Source: Hymenobacter sp. APR13
GTDB lineage: Bacteria; Bacteroidota; Bacteroidia; Cytophagales; Hymenobacteraceae
DNA: 64,000 nucleotides
Reading direction: 5' to 3'
Assembly: GCF_000737515.1 (NCBI RefSeq)
Contig: NZ_CP006587.1
Location: 496,001-560,000, forward strand
A program made the translations under genes and the position numbers. Shown piece by piece: positions 1-8,534 of the stretch (positions are counted from its first letter, which is position 1; each line of letters begins with the position of its first letter). A model generated the notes under the pieces. The model was given only the letters and a program-made list of their open reading frames with translations, was not told where the DNA came from and did not search any database.

Positions 1-690
1 CACCGCTGCGTGGCGGATGATGCCGTCCTTGAAAATGGCGAGGTCGGTAGTGCCGCCCCCGATGTCAATCAGGGCTACACCGGCTTCCTTCTCCTCATCC
101 GACAGCACCGACATGCTGGACGCCAGCGGCTCCAGAATCAGGTTGTCGATTTCGAGGCCGGCCTTGGTGACGCACTTGTTGATGTTGTTAATGGCCGTGC
201 TCTGAGCCGTGATGATGTGGAAGTTGCCTTCCAGGCGCACACCCGACATGCCCACGGGGTCCATGATGCCCTCTTCGTAGTCGACTTTGTAGTCCTGGGG
301 CATCACGTGGATGATCTGCGAGCCGGGAGGCGTCACGAGGCGGTACATATCGCCGGTGAGGCGCTCCACGTCTTCCTGCGTGATTTCATTGTCGGCCGAG
401 GCACGCGTGATGCTGCCGTTGTGCTGCAAGCTCTTGATGTGCTGGCCGGCAATGCCCACGTTCACCACGCCAATGTTGATGCCGGACTGCTCTTCGGCCT
501 GCCGGATGGCCCGCTTGATAGCGTCTACGGTTTTGTCGATGTTGGACACGATACCGCGCACGACACCCTCCGACACGGCTTTGCCCATGCCCAAGATTTC
601 GAGCTTGCCAAATTCGTTTTTGCGGCCCACCAGGGCGCAGATTTTGGTGGTTCCAATGTCGAGGCCGACTACAATCTTATCGTGCTGCAT
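1..690 (-). CDS. ftsA: Cell division protein FtsA (5' part, runs off window)
   Basis: Actin-like ATPase that anchors FtsZ to the inner membrane and recruits later divisome proteins. The 230 codons present are the N-terminal half. The start reads MQHDKIVVGLDIGTTK, the first phosphate-binding loop of the actin fold, and near the left edge DIGGGTTDLAIFKDG is the second phosphate loop. The ATG at 690 is the only good start and lies 96 bases after the ftsQ stop, same strand. The C-terminal half and its membrane-targeting helix are outside the window. ftsZ normally follows and would be just to the left. Confidence is high because both phosphate loops and the gene order agree. Confidence 0.96.
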   Translation of the reverse strand, partial: MQHDKIVVGLDIGTTKICALVGRKNEFGKLEILGMGKAVSEGVVRGIVSNIDKTVDAIKRAIRQAEEQSGINIGVVNVGIAGQHIKSLQHNGSITRASADNEITQEDVERLTGDMYRLVTPPGSQIIHVMPQDYKVDYEEGIMDPVGMSGVRLEGNFHIITAQSTAINNINKCVTKAGLEIDNLILEPLASSMSVLSDEEKEAGVALIDIGGGTTDLAIFKDGIIRHAAV

Positions 691-786
691 GGGGAGGATG
701 TCGGGGAAAGCTGGCAGAGAGGTGCGTGTGGAGGCAGAGGTAGAAAGGCAAAAATAGCCTTTTCAAGCTAACAGAGTAAGAAAATC

Positions 787-1551
787 TCACTCACAGATTA
801 TCTGGTCTTTGAATTCGATGTTGACGCGGTGGTACGTGTCCCAGCCCAAGGCCGGGGGTATTTGTCGGTAAAATACCATCAGTTTCGCAAATTTCTCCGA
901 AATATTCTCAGGAAAACCAAATTCTACCTGCTGGTCTCCTATTTGCTGGGTGAAGGAAACCTTACCGTTGGGGGCAATGAATACCTCGGCCACCTGGGCC
1001 CGCCAGAACGAATGCTCGTCGATGTAGCGCAGCAGCTCCAAGTAGCGCCGGCCGGTAGAGTCCTGGAAAAAGCCGGCCGAAAGCGGCTGGCCGCCCGGCC
1101 GCGCCACCGGTACCACCCGCGCCGTAAACAGCGACGACAGCGGCAGCTTGTGGCCATCGGCATCGAGGTAGCAGTCCTGGCGGGTGTCGGCGTGCACGAG
1201 GCGGGCGATGGGGCGGTTCTGGCGCACGTCGGCGTGCAGGTTGCCGGCCAGGTCGCGGTACACCTGGGCGTCCTTCACGAAGCTGTGCGCTTTTAGGCGG
1301 GCTTCCAGAGCCGGCAGATTGAGCTCGTCGGGCGTAGTGCCTTCTAGGCGCTGCCGGCCGTCGCGGGTGAGTAGGGCCGTTACTTCCCGCTCGCTGATGA
1401 AGAAGTTGTTGAACTCGTTGCCGATGGTCACAATTACCTGGCCCACGGGGCGGCTGGCTTGGCGCACGCCGGCAAACACGGCCAGCCCACCCAGCAGCAC
1501 GAGGCAGCCGGTAGCAAACAGCATGTTATTGACCTTACGCTTGAGTTCCAT
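787..1551 (-). CDS. ftsQ: Cell division protein FtsQ/DivIB
   Basis: Bitopic membrane protein linking early and late divisome components in the periplasm. A short basic N-terminus (MELKRKVNN) is followed by one membrane segment at about residues 10-28, then a POTRA-like region (about 38-110) and the FtsQ beta domain. At 254 residues it has family size. Its ATG overlaps the 3' end of murC by 17 bases, so the two are translationally close, and ftsA follows. FtsQ sequences diverge strongly, so the call rests on topology plus position between murC and ftsA. Confidence 0.93.
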   Translation of the reverse strand: MELKRKVNNMLFATGCLVLLGGLAVFAGVRQASRPVGQVIVTIGNEFNNFFISEREVTALLTRDGRQRLEGTTPDELNLPALEARLKAHSFVKDAQVYRDLAGNLHADVRQNRPIARLVHADTRQDCYLDADGHKLPLSSLFTARVVPVARPGGQPLSAGFFQDSTGRRYLELLRYIDEHSFWRAQVAEVFIAPNGKVSFTQQIGDQQVEFGFPENISEKFAKLMVFYRQIPPALGWDTYHRVNIEFKDQIICE

Positions 1552-2956
1552 GCCAACGAAGATGTAAAATATTCTTTAAACGCGGTACCAACTGGTCGAT
1601 GTCGCCGGCGCCGACGGTGGCCAGCACGTCGAAATCCGTGCCTATTTCGGCATTTGCCAGAATTTCGTTGCGGGTCTGCAACGATTTTTTGGGTGCAGTT
1701 ATTTGGGACAAAATCAATTCCGACGTGACGCCGGGCATGGGCAGCTCCCGGGCCGGGTAGATATCCATCAGCACCACCTCATCGGCCAGGCTCAGGCTTT
1801 CGGCGAAGCCCGGCGCGAAGTCGCGGGTGCGGGAGAACAGGTGGGGCTGGAAGATGACGCGCAGTCGGCGGCCCGGATAGAGCGCCCGCACAGAACGCAG
1901 GAAGGCCTCGATTTCGCGTGGGTGGTGGGCATAATCATCGAGATACACCTGGGGCGCGGCGGGCGTGCCGGCCGTCAGGATGAACTCGAAGCGGCGCTTT
2001 ACGCCCCGGTAGGCCGCCACGGCCGCCTGCAGGGCCTGTGGCGCCACGCCTTCCAACTGGGCCACGGCGGCGGCGGCCAGCATATTCTCCACGTTGTGGA
2101 AGCCCGGCACGGCCAGCTTGAGGCTGGCCACGGTGCCCAGCGGCCCGTGCAGATCGAAATGGAACTCGTGGCCCTGGGCCGTGATGCCCGTAGCGTACAG
2201 CTCCGGCCCCTGCTCCTGCGACAAACCGTAGCGAATCACCCGCACGCCGGCCGGGGCGGCGGCGGCCACGCTGGGGTCGGCGGTGTGGTTGATGAGCAGG
2301 GTGCCGCCGGGCTGGATCTGGCCCACAAACTGCCGGAACGACTCCACCAGCGACTCTTTGTCGCCGTAGATGTCGAGGTGGTCGGCATCGGTGCTTGTGA
2401 CGATGGCAATGATAGGGTGCAGCGTCAGGAAGCTGCGGTCGTACTCGTCGGCTTCTACTACTACCGGCGCCTCGGGGTGGCCGGCGGGCGGCAGCAGCAG
2501 GTTGGAGCCCAGGTTCACGCTGATGCCGCCCAAGAAGGCCGCACTGGGCACGCCGGCATGGTGCAGCAGGTGCGCCACCATGCTGCTGGTGGTGGTTTTG
2601 CCGTGGGTGCCGGCCACGGCGATGGTGCGGTGGCCCTGCGTGAGCACGCCCAGCACCTGGCTGCGCTTGCGGATGTCGAAGCCGTTTTCGCGCAGCCAGG
2701 CCCACTGCTGGTGGTCTTTCGGAATGGCCGGGGTCAGGACCACGAGCGTATTGCCGGGGTTCTGGCGCACTTCAACCGGAATCTGGTCTACGGCATCCTC
2801 GAAATGCACGGCAATGCCTTCGGCCTCCAGCGCGTCGGTTAGGGGCGTGCGGGTTTTGTCGTAGCCCGACACCTGGTGGCCGTTGGCCTGAAACCAGCGG
2901 GCCAGCGCCGACATGCCGATGCCGCCAATGCCAAGGAAGTAGACGAGCTGTTTCAA
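1535..2956 (-). CDS. murC: UDP-N-acetylmuramate--L-alanine ligase MurC
   Basis: Cytoplasmic ATP-dependent ligase that adds L-Ala to UDP-MurNAc, the first amino acid of the stem peptide. The N-terminal Rossmann motif is GIGGIGMSALA and the ATP P-loop is GTHGKTTT, followed by the Mur central and C-terminal domains; 473 residues. I chose the TTG at 2956 (reading MKQLVYFLGIGG). The same frame stays open up to 3025, but that extension is encoded by an intergenic palindromic repeat and encodes MLRQAQHDG, so it is unlikely to be real protein. No ATG lies between the repeat and the Rossmann motif. It overlaps ftsQ downstream by 17 bases. Confidence 0.95.
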   Translation of the reverse strand: MKQLVYFLGIGGIGMSALARWFQANGHQVSGYDKTRTPLTDALEAEGIAVHFEDAVDQIPVEVRQNPGNTLVVLTPAIPKDHQQWAWLRENGFDIRKRSQVLGVLTQGHRTIAVAGTHGKTTTSSMVAHLLHHAGVPSAAFLGGISVNLGSNLLLPPAGHPEAPVVVEADEYDRSFLTLHPIIAIVTSTDADHLDIYGDKESLVESFRQFVGQIQPGGTLLINHTADPSVAAAAPAGVRVIRYGLSQEQGPELYATGITAQGHEFHFDLHGPLGTVASLKLAVPGFHNVENMLAAAAVAQLEGVAPQALQAAVAAYRGVKRRFEFILTAGTPAAPQVYLDDYAHHPREIEAFLRSVRALYPGRRLRVIFQPHLFSRTRDFAPGFAESLSLADEVVLMDIYPARELPMPGVTSELILSQITAPKKSLQTRNEILANAEIGTDFDVLATVGAGDIDQLVPRLKNILHLRWHGTQA

Positions 2957-2999
2957 GTGTGAAGTGATGGGGTAATGAGGTGATGGAGTGAATCGTTGA

Positions 3000-3096
3000 C
3001 CGTCATGCTGAGCTTGCCGAAGCATCTCTACTGCTGGCTAACCAATTGGCACTGCAACGAAGCGGTAGAGATGCTTCGACAGGCTCAGCATGACGG
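3000..3096. repeat. Imperfect palindromic intergenic repeat, family A copy 1
   Basis: Left arm about 3000-3035 and right arm about 3061-3096 are inverted copies containing GTCATGCTGAGC, GAAGCATCTCTAC and their complements. A second diverged copy lies at 46429-46532. The element fills the murG-murC spacer and its outer arm abuts the murC 5' region. There is no transposase and no detectable coding role; it resembles a REP or MITE-type dispersed element. Confidence 0.85.
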
Positions 3097-3110
3097 ACGG
3101 GCTGTAGTTA

Positions 3111-4199
3111 CTACTGCTTTACCAGCTTCAGCAGCTCGTCCACGATGGTGGTGGTGGCAGCCGGGCGGGCGAGCTGCAGCACGTTAGCCCTCAGTTGCTG
3201 CTGTTGCGTGGGGTTCTGCAGTAGCGCCAGCGCCTCGTCGTAGAGGCGGGTGGCGGCTTCGGTGTCGGAGACGAGCAGGGCGGCGTCTTTGCGCACCAGG
3301 GCCATGGCGTTTTTGGTTTGATGATCTTCGGCCACGTTGGGCGAGGGCACCAGGATGCTGGGCTTGCCCGTGAGGCACAGTTCCGACACCGACAGCGCTC
3401 CGGCCCGACTGACCACCACGTCGGCGGCCGCGTAGGCTAGGTCCATGCGCTGCACGAACTCCAGCGCGTGCTGGCCGGTAGCGGCGTAGAGTGCGGCCTG
3501 CTCCCGGGCCTGAGGGTAGTACACTTTACCGGTTTGCCAGAGCAGCTGCACGCCGGCAGCCTGCAGGCGCGGCAGCGCGGCGGCCGTGGCTTGGTTGAGC
3601 GTGCGGGCGCCCAGGCTGCCCCCAATCACGAGCAGCACCGGCCGGCTGGCGTCCAGCCCGAAGAAGGCCAGCGCCTCGGCGCGGTTGCCGGTGGCAATTT
3701 CGGTGCGGACCGGGTTGCCGGTGAGTACGAGGCGGTCGGCGGGGAAGAACTTGTCCATGCCGTCGTAGGCCACGCAGATTTTGTTGACCCGCTTGGCCAG
3801 CAGCTTGTTGACGAGGCCGGCGTAGGAATTCTGCTCCTGAATCAGGCTGGGGATACCGCGCGAGGTGGCCGCCAGCAGCACCGGCGCCGAGGCGTAGCCG
3901 CCCACACCCACCACCGCATCGGGCCGGAACTGCTCGATGAGCTTGCCGGCTTTGCGCACGGCGCGCATCACCTTAATGGGAAACATCAGGTTTTCGGGCG
4001 TGAGGCGGCGCTGCAGGCCGCTGATGTCGAGGCCCACGATTTTGTAGCCGGCTTCCGGCACGCGCGTCATCTCCATGCGGCCGTTGGCGCCCACAAACAG
4101 GATTTCGGCGTCGAGCAGGCGGCGGCGCAGCTCGTTGGCAATGGCCACTGCCGGGAAGATGTGGCCCCCGGTGCCGCCGCCGCTGATGATGAATTTCAT
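3111..4199 (-). CDS. murG: UDP-GlcNAc--lipid I GlcNAc transferase MurG
   Basis: Peripheral inner-membrane glycosyltransferase converting lipid I to lipid II. The N-terminal glycine-rich loop GGGTGGHIFPAVAIA starts at about residue 7 and a second glycine loop, GGSLGART, opens the UDP-GlcNAc-binding C-terminal domain; further on SRAGALSVSEL and EDHQTKNA are typical of the donor site. Length is 362 residues, as usual for the family. The ATG at 4199 sits just before the glycosyltransferase fold. It lies between ftsW and murC on the same strand, separated from both by palindrome-filled spacers. Confidence 0.97.
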   Translation of the reverse strand: MKFIISGGGTGGHIFPAVAIANELRRRLLDAEILFVGANGRMEMTRVPEAGYKIVGLDISGLQRRLTPENLMFPIKVMRAVRKAGKLIEQFRPDAVVGVGGYASAPVLLAATSRGIPSLIQEQNSYAGLVNKLLAKRVNKICVAYDGMDKFFPADRLVLTGNPVRTEIATGNRAEALAFFGLDASRPVLLVIGGSLGARTLNQATAAALPRLQAAGVQLLWQTGKVYYPQAREQAALYAATGQHALEFVQRMDLAYAAADVVVSRAGALSVSELCLTGKPSILVPSPNVAEDHQTKNAMALVRKDAALLVSDTEAATRLYDEALALLQNPTQQQQLRANVLQLARPAATTTIVDELLKLVKQ

Positions 4200-4231
4200 T
4201 TTGTTAGTGCTTAGTTGTTAGTGCTTAGTGA

Positions 4232-4298
4232 CTTGTGCTCAGTGTATAAGCCGTTCAGTGAAGTATCGCTCATGAACGGCCTATGCACTGAGCACAAG
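4232..4298. repeat. Long palindrome in the ftsW-murG spacer
   Basis: Arms 4232-4257 and 4273-4298 are inverted copies matching at 24 of 26 positions, with a 15-base loop. On the left side (4201-4230) the motif GTTAGTGCTTAG is repeated, and its complement CACTAAG occurs at 4307-4313 next to the ftsW stop. Related AGTGCTTAG repeats occur at 5514-5540. It could form a strong hairpin in the dcw transcript. Confidence 0.85.
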
Positions 4299-4308
4299 GC
4301 ACCAGGCA

Positions 4309-5502
4309 CTAAGCGTAGGCTGTTTTGCGCGGAATCCGCACGGTGTCGGCGGGCTCGCCGACTACGGGGCGGATTTCCCGCTCGCCGCGGCTTACACTCA
4401 GGATAATGCCGACGCTGATGCCGGTGAAGATGAGCGAGGTGCCGCCCATGCTCAGCAGGGGCAGCGGCAGGCCGGTAATCGGGCCCAGCCCCACGGCCAC
4501 GCCCATATTCACCATGGCCTGCAAGACTAAGCTGAAACTCAGCCCCGCCGAAAGCAGCCCCCCGAACGCGCCGTGACTGTTCACCACCGTCAGCAGCCCT
4601 CGATAGAGGAAGGCTAGGTATAGGAAAAGCACAGCCACGCCGCCCACAAGGCCATATTCCTCGATGATGACGGCATAGATGAAGTCGGAGTACGGGTGGG
4701 GCAGGATGTTGCGCTCGGTGCTGTTGCCGGGGCCCTTGCCCGTAACGCCGCCCGTGGCAATGGCTATGTAGGAGTGCTCCAGCTGAAACGGCACCGGCTT
4801 GCTCTTGTCGGTGAAGCTCTCGATGCGCGAAAGCACCGTTTTGTAGCGCTGTCCCGAAGCCAGGCCTACGCCGCCGACTACCACGCCAATGGCCACCATC
4901 ACAGCCATCTGCTTGAGCGGCACGCGGCCAATGAACATCAGCAGCAGACAGGTCACGAACAGCAGCAGCGCCGTAGAGGCGTTACTCATGATGATGATGC
5001 CGCAGATTACGCCCACCCACAGCATCACGGGCAGCAGGGTGGCTTTGTAGTCGTGCACGTTTTGCTGGCGGCGGCTGAGCATGGAAGCCAGGTGCGTAAT
5101 CAGGGCCAGCTTGGCTAAGTCGGAAGGCTGGAAGGTCTGGTTGATGACGGGGATGGTCAGCCAGCGCGAGGCGTCATTCAGGGTGGTGCCGCCCATGAAG
5201 AACGTGAACAGCAGCAGCGGCACCGAGGCCAGCAGCGCGTACAGCGACAGGCGCGAGTAGTTGCGGTAGTCGATGCGGTGGGCCAGCCACATCAGGGCTA
5301 GGCCCGCGAAAATCAGGCTGGTGTGCTTGAACAGAATCATCTCCGACGACCCCGCCCGGCCGCGCAGCTCGTTCTTATACGCCAGCGTGCCCGTGGCCGA
5401 GTACACCACGGCCATACTAATCAGCGAAAACAGAATCACGATGCCCCAGAGCACCGGGTCGCCCTTCAGGTTCTGCCGCAGCCAGTTTTTGATGATGTCC
5501 AT
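4309..5502 (-). CDS. ftsW: Lipid II glycan polymerase / SEDS division protein FtsW
   Basis: Polytopic SEDS protein that polymerises lipid II into septal glycan together with the FtsI transpeptidase. About ten hydrophobic segments cover the 397 residues. Family landmarks are visible: HRIDYRNYSRL after the second segment, PSDLAKLALI, the large loop with GPGNSTERNILPHPYSDFI, and the C-terminal PLPLLSMGGTSL. The N-terminus MDIIKNWLRQNLKGD is a plausible cytoplasmic start. It lies between murD and murG on the same strand. RodA is the paralogue to exclude; position in the dcw cluster makes FtsW much more likely. Confidence 0.96.
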   Translation of the reverse strand: MDIIKNWLRQNLKGDPVLWGIVILFSLISMAVVYSATGTLAYKNELRGRAGSSEMILFKHTSLIFAGLALMWLAHRIDYRNYSRLSLYALLASVPLLLFTFFMGGTTLNDASRWLTIPVINQTFQPSDLAKLALITHLASMLSRRQQNVHDYKATLLPVMLWVGVICGIIIMSNASTALLLFVTCLLLMFIGRVPLKQMAVMVAIGVVVGGVGLASGQRYKTVLSRIESFTDKSKPVPFQLEHSYIAIATGGVTGKGPGNSTERNILPHPYSDFIYAVIIEEYGLVGGVAVLFLYLAFLYRGLLTVVNSHGAFGGLLSAGLSFSLVLQAMVNMGVAVGLGPITGLPLPLLSMGGTSLIFTGISVGIILSVSRGEREIRPVVGEPADTVRIPRKTAYA

Positions 5503-5513
5503 GATGATTGGGG

Positions 5514-5540
5514 CTTAGTGCTTGGTGCCTAGTGCTTAGG
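5514..5540. repeat. Short AGTGCTTAG-type repeats in the murD-ftsW spacer
   Basis: GCTTAGTGCTTGGTGCCTAGTGCTTAGG contains three degenerate copies of [CT]TAGTGCTT. The same unit is repeated at 4201-4230 on the other side of ftsW, so ftsW is flanked by copies of one repeat unit. Confidence 0.6.
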
Positions 5541-5564
5541 TGTCGGGCGCGTGGTGCGCTGCCG

Positions 5565-6950
5565 TTACTCGTTGGCTTCTTCCCGGGTGAGGTCGTCGGC
5601 GTAGCGGGCCACGGCGGCGGCAAACTGGCGGCCGCGGTCCTCGTAGTTTTTGAACAGGTCGAAGCTGGCGCAGGCCGGCGAGAGCAGCACCACGTCGCCG
5701 GCTTCGGCCAGGGCGGCGGCGCGGCGCACGGCCGTGTCCACGCTGCGGGTTTCTTCGAGGTGCGGCACCACGTCGCCGAAGGCTTCGCGCAGCTTCTCGT
5801 TGTCGGCGCCGAGGCAAATGAGGGCCTTCACGCGCGAGCCGGCCAGCGGCACCAGCGTGGAGTAGTCGTTGCCCTTGTCGGTGCCGCCCGCAATCCAGAC
5901 GATGGGCTGCTGGATGCCGTCGAGGGCGTACCAGGCGGCTTCCACGTTGGTGGCTTTGGAGTCGTTGATGAAGCGCACGCCCTGGATTTCGCCCACGGGC
6001 TGCAGGCGGTGGTCGGCGTTGTGGAAGGTGCCGAGGCTGGCTTCAATCTGCGGCTTTTCCAGTCCGGCCAAACGGGCGCAGAGCACGGCCGCCAGCATAT
6101 TCTGGCGGTTGTGCTGCCCGATGAGCGGCGAGGCCGCAATGCTGAGCTTCTCCGTCTTGCTGAAGTAGCCCGGCTGCATATCCACGCAGATGTCGGTTTC
6201 GTCGAGGTAGTAGGCGCCCAGCTGGTAGTCGGGGCGATGGTGCAGGCTGAAGGGCAGCTGGTTGACGGGCCGCAGCGCCGCCTTGAAGTGGCGCTGGATG
6301 GTCTCGTCGTCGGCGTTGTAGACGAAGAAGTTGCTGCTGTCCTGGTTGCGCACGATGCGCAGCTTGGCCTGGGCGTACTTCTCCAGCGAGTACTCGTAGC
6401 GGTCCAGGTGGTCGGGCGTGATGTTGAGCAGCACCGAAATCCAGGGCTGGAAGTCGTAGGTATCGTCGAGCTGGAAGCTGCTCAGCTCCACCACGTAGTA
6501 CTCGTGCTGGTCGTCGATGACCTGCTCAGCCAGCGAGAAGCCCACGTTGCCGGCCAGGCCCACCTTGTAGCCGGCTTCCTTCAGCAGGTGGTAGGTGAGC
6601 AGCGTGGTGGTGGTTTTGCCGTTGGTGCCCGTGATGCAGATGCACCGGGCCTTGGTGTGACGCCCGGCCAGCTCAATCTCCGAAATAATGGGCGTGCCCT
6701 TTTCCCGCAGCGCCTTGATAACGGGCGCCTTCTCCGGGATGCCGGGGCTTTTCACTACCTCGTCGGCCTTCAGCACCTCGGCCATGGTGTGCTGGCCTTC
6801 CTCGAACGGAATGCCGGCCGCGTGCAGCTTCTCCTTATAGACAGGCTGAATCGGGCTTTGGTCGGACACGAATACGGTGTGGCCTTTGGCCTGCGCCAGC
6901 AGCGCCGCCCCTACCCCACTTTCCGCAGCTCCTAAGATGACGTAGTGCAT
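5565..6950 (-). CDS. murD: UDP-N-acetylmuramoyl-L-alanine--D-glutamate ligase MurD
   Basis: Cytoplasmic ligase that adds D-Glu to UDP-MurNAc-L-Ala. The N-terminal Rossmann-like domain begins MHYVILGAAESGVG; the ATP-binding P-loop is GTNGKTTTTLL near residue 110; the substrate region has SSFQL and ITPDHLDRY; the C-terminal ligase domain has NDSKATN and AGGTDKG. Length is 461 residues, slightly above the E. coli enzyme. The start at 6950 is the only ATG before the fold. It is downstream of mraY and upstream of ftsW, as in other Bacteroidota dcw clusters. Confidence 0.97.
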   Translation of the reverse strand: MHYVILGAAESGVGAALLAQAKGHTVFVSDQSPIQPVYKEKLHAAGIPFEEGQHTMAEVLKADEVVKSPGIPEKAPVIKALREKGTPIISEIELAGRHTKARCICITGTNGKTTTTLLTYHLLKEAGYKVGLAGNVGFSLAEQVIDDQHEYYVVELSSFQLDDTYDFQPWISVLLNITPDHLDRYEYSLEKYAQAKLRIVRNQDSSNFFVYNADDETIQRHFKAALRPVNQLPFSLHHRPDYQLGAYYLDETDICVDMQPGYFSKTEKLSIAASPLIGQHNRQNMLAAVLCARLAGLEKPQIEASLGTFHNADHRLQPVGEIQGVRFINDSKATNVEAAWYALDGIQQPIVWIAGGTDKGNDYSTLVPLAGSRVKALICLGADNEKLREAFGDVVPHLEETRSVDTAVRRAAALAEAGDVVLLSPACASFDLFKNYEDRGRQFAAAVARYADDLTREEANE

Positions 6951-6972
6951 GATTTCGTTCTTACTTTTTTAG

Positions 6973-7065
6973 CCCGCAGAGGCCGCAGAGGTTTTTCGCA
7001 GAGGACGCAGAGTCGTCCCAGAACGACTCTGCGTCCTCTGCGAAAACCTCTGCGGCCTCTGCGGG
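6973..7065. repeat. Near-perfect 44-bp inverted repeat built of CGCAGAGG units
   Basis: Arm 6973-7016 and arm 7023-7065 are complementary along their full length apart from one extra T in a T run, with a 6-base loop. Each arm is made of repeated GCAGAGG-type units. It occupies most of the mraY-murD spacer. A half copy lies at 10040-10080 (murE-ftsI spacer) and degenerate CGCAGTG units at 13186-13225 (ftsL-rsmH spacer). As RNA it would form one of the strongest hairpins in the window. Confidence 0.9.
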
Positions 7066-7073
7066 AACTATCA

Positions 7074-8294
7074 TTAGCGCAGTTTCAAGGTCACAAGCGT
7101 CAAGACGGCCAGCATAATCCCCACAATCCAGAACCGCGACACGATTTTGGACTCGTGGTAGCCAAGCTTCTGGTAGTGGTGGTGCAGCGGCGACATGCGC
7201 AGCAGCCGGCGGCCTTCGCCGTATTTGCGCTTGGTGTATTTGAACCAGCTCACCTGCAGCATCACCGACAAGTTCTCAATCAGAAACACCCCGCACAGCA
7301 CCGGAATCAAGAGTTCCTTACGCACGATGAGGGCCAGCACCGCAATGATGCCGCCGATGGCCAGCGAGCCGGTATCGCCCATGAATACCTGCGCCGGGTA
7401 GCTATTGTACCACAGGAAGCCCACGCAGGCCCCCACAAAGGCGGCGCAGAAAATCACCAGCTCCCCGGAGTTCGGAATGAACATAATATCCAGGTAGTCA
7501 GCCAGCAAGGCGTTGCCGCTCACGAAGGCGAAGATGGCCAGCGTGGTGCCGATGATGGCCGACGTGCCCGCCGCCAGCCCGTCGAGGCCGTCGGTGATGT
7601 TGGCGCCGTTGCTGACGGCCGTGATGATGAGGATGACGATGGGGATGTAGAAGAAGGCGTAATACTCGTTGAAGAAGTCGCCGGCCGTGGCGAACAGGTC
7701 GCCGTAGTTGAGCTCGTTGTTCTTGAGGAACGGCACCGTCGTAATCATCAGCTTCACATCCTGGTAGATGGTGCTGGCGTCCACGGCCGAGGCCTGGCCG
7801 TTGGCCAGCAGGTACTGGCGCACGGTCACGTCGTTGGAGAAGAACAGCACCCAGCCCACCGTGAGGCCCAGCCCCACCTGCCCCATGATCTTGAAGCGGC
7901 CGGCCAGGCCTTCCTTATCCTTCTTCACCACCTTGATGTAGTCGTCGACGAAGCCAATCAGGCCCAGCCAGACGGTGCTCAGAATCATAAGCACGATGTA
8001 GATGTTGTCGAGCTTGGCAAACAGCAGCACCGGCACCAGGATGGCCAGCAGGATAATCAGGCCGCCCATGGTAGGCGTGCCTTTCTTCTCCATCTGGCCC
8101 TGCAACCCCAGGTCGCGGATACTTTCCCCAATCTGCTGGCGCTGCAGCAGCCGGATCAGCGGCGCCCCAAAGTACTGGGCAATGATGAGCGAGGTAACAA
8201 TGGACAGGGCCGCGCGAAACGAGCTGTACTGCATCACGCCCGTGCCGGGCACGTGGTGCACTTTATATAAGTAGTTGAACAGGTAATACAGCAT
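7074..8294 (-). CDS. mraY: Phospho-N-acetylmuramoyl-pentapeptide transferase MraY
   Basis: Inner-membrane enzyme that transfers phospho-MurNAc-pentapeptide to undecaprenyl phosphate, forming lipid I. About ten membrane segments span 406 residues. Catalytic signatures are present: GFVDDYIKV (Asp pair), [12 protein letters not shown] (third Asp), and the HHHYQ motif in [16 protein letters not shown]. An insertion of some 50 residues between segments 4 and 6, relative to E. coli, matches longer Bacteroidota forms. Upstream is murE after a 240-base spacer holding a palindrome; downstream is murD. Confidence 0.97.
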   Translation of the reverse strand: MLYYLFNYLYKVHHVPGTGVMQYSSFRAALSIVTSLIIAQYFGAPLIRLLQRQQIGESIRDLGLQGQMEKKGTPTMGGLIILLAILVPVLLFAKLDNIYIVLMILSTVWLGLIGFVDDYIKVVKKDKEGLAGRFKIMGQVGLGLTVGWVLFFSNDVTVRQYLLANGQASAVDASTIYQDVKLMITTVPFLKNNELNYGDLFATAGDFFNEYYAFFYIPIVILIITAVSNGANITDGLDGLAAGTSAIIGTTLAIFAFVSGNALLADYLDIMFIPNSGELVIFCAAFVGACVGFLWYNSYPAQVFMGDTGSLAIGGIIAVLALIVRKELLIPVLCGVFLIENLSVMLQVSWFKYTKRKYGEGRRLLRMSPLHHHYQKLGYHESKIVSRFWIVGIMLAVLTLVTLKLR

Positions 8295-8437
8295 GGGCGC
8301 GAGGTCAGCAGGTTGCGGTCAGTAGGGAGGCAAGCTGCAAAGGTTCCAGTTTTTCGGGGTTCGGCAAGCGTTGCGTTTGTGTTGATTTTGGTGTAGGGCT
8401 GGGCGTCAGCACGATGAGGAAGCGAGTTAACTCAGAA

Positions 8438-8526
8438 CGTCATTCCGAGTGAAGCGAGGAATCTCGCCAGTGTGGTAAAATTGATTGCCACACTGGCGAT
8501 ATGCTTCGGCTGCGCCTATGCATGAC
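8438..8526. repeat. Palindromic intergenic repeat, family D
   Basis: An inner perfect 12-bp inverted repeat (8464-8475 and 8488-8499, TCGCCAGTGTGG) is surrounded by outer sequence starting ACGTCATTCCGAG at 8438 and ending GCATGACGG at 8527. The 240-base murE-mraY spacer contains nothing else recognisable. The ends CGTCAT and ATGACG match those of family A, suggesting related mobile repeats. Confidence 0.75.
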
Positions 8527-8534
8527 GGTCTCAC

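Noticed and set aside
5508..6935. Long plus-strand open frame opposite murD (475 codons)
   Set aside because: It mirrors murD, which is fully conserved on the minus strand; the plus frame is only the high-GC antisense shadow.
6973..7065. CRISPR array in the repeat-rich dcw spacers
   Set aside because: Repeats are inverted, adjacent and without evenly sized unique spacers; no cas genes are nearby.
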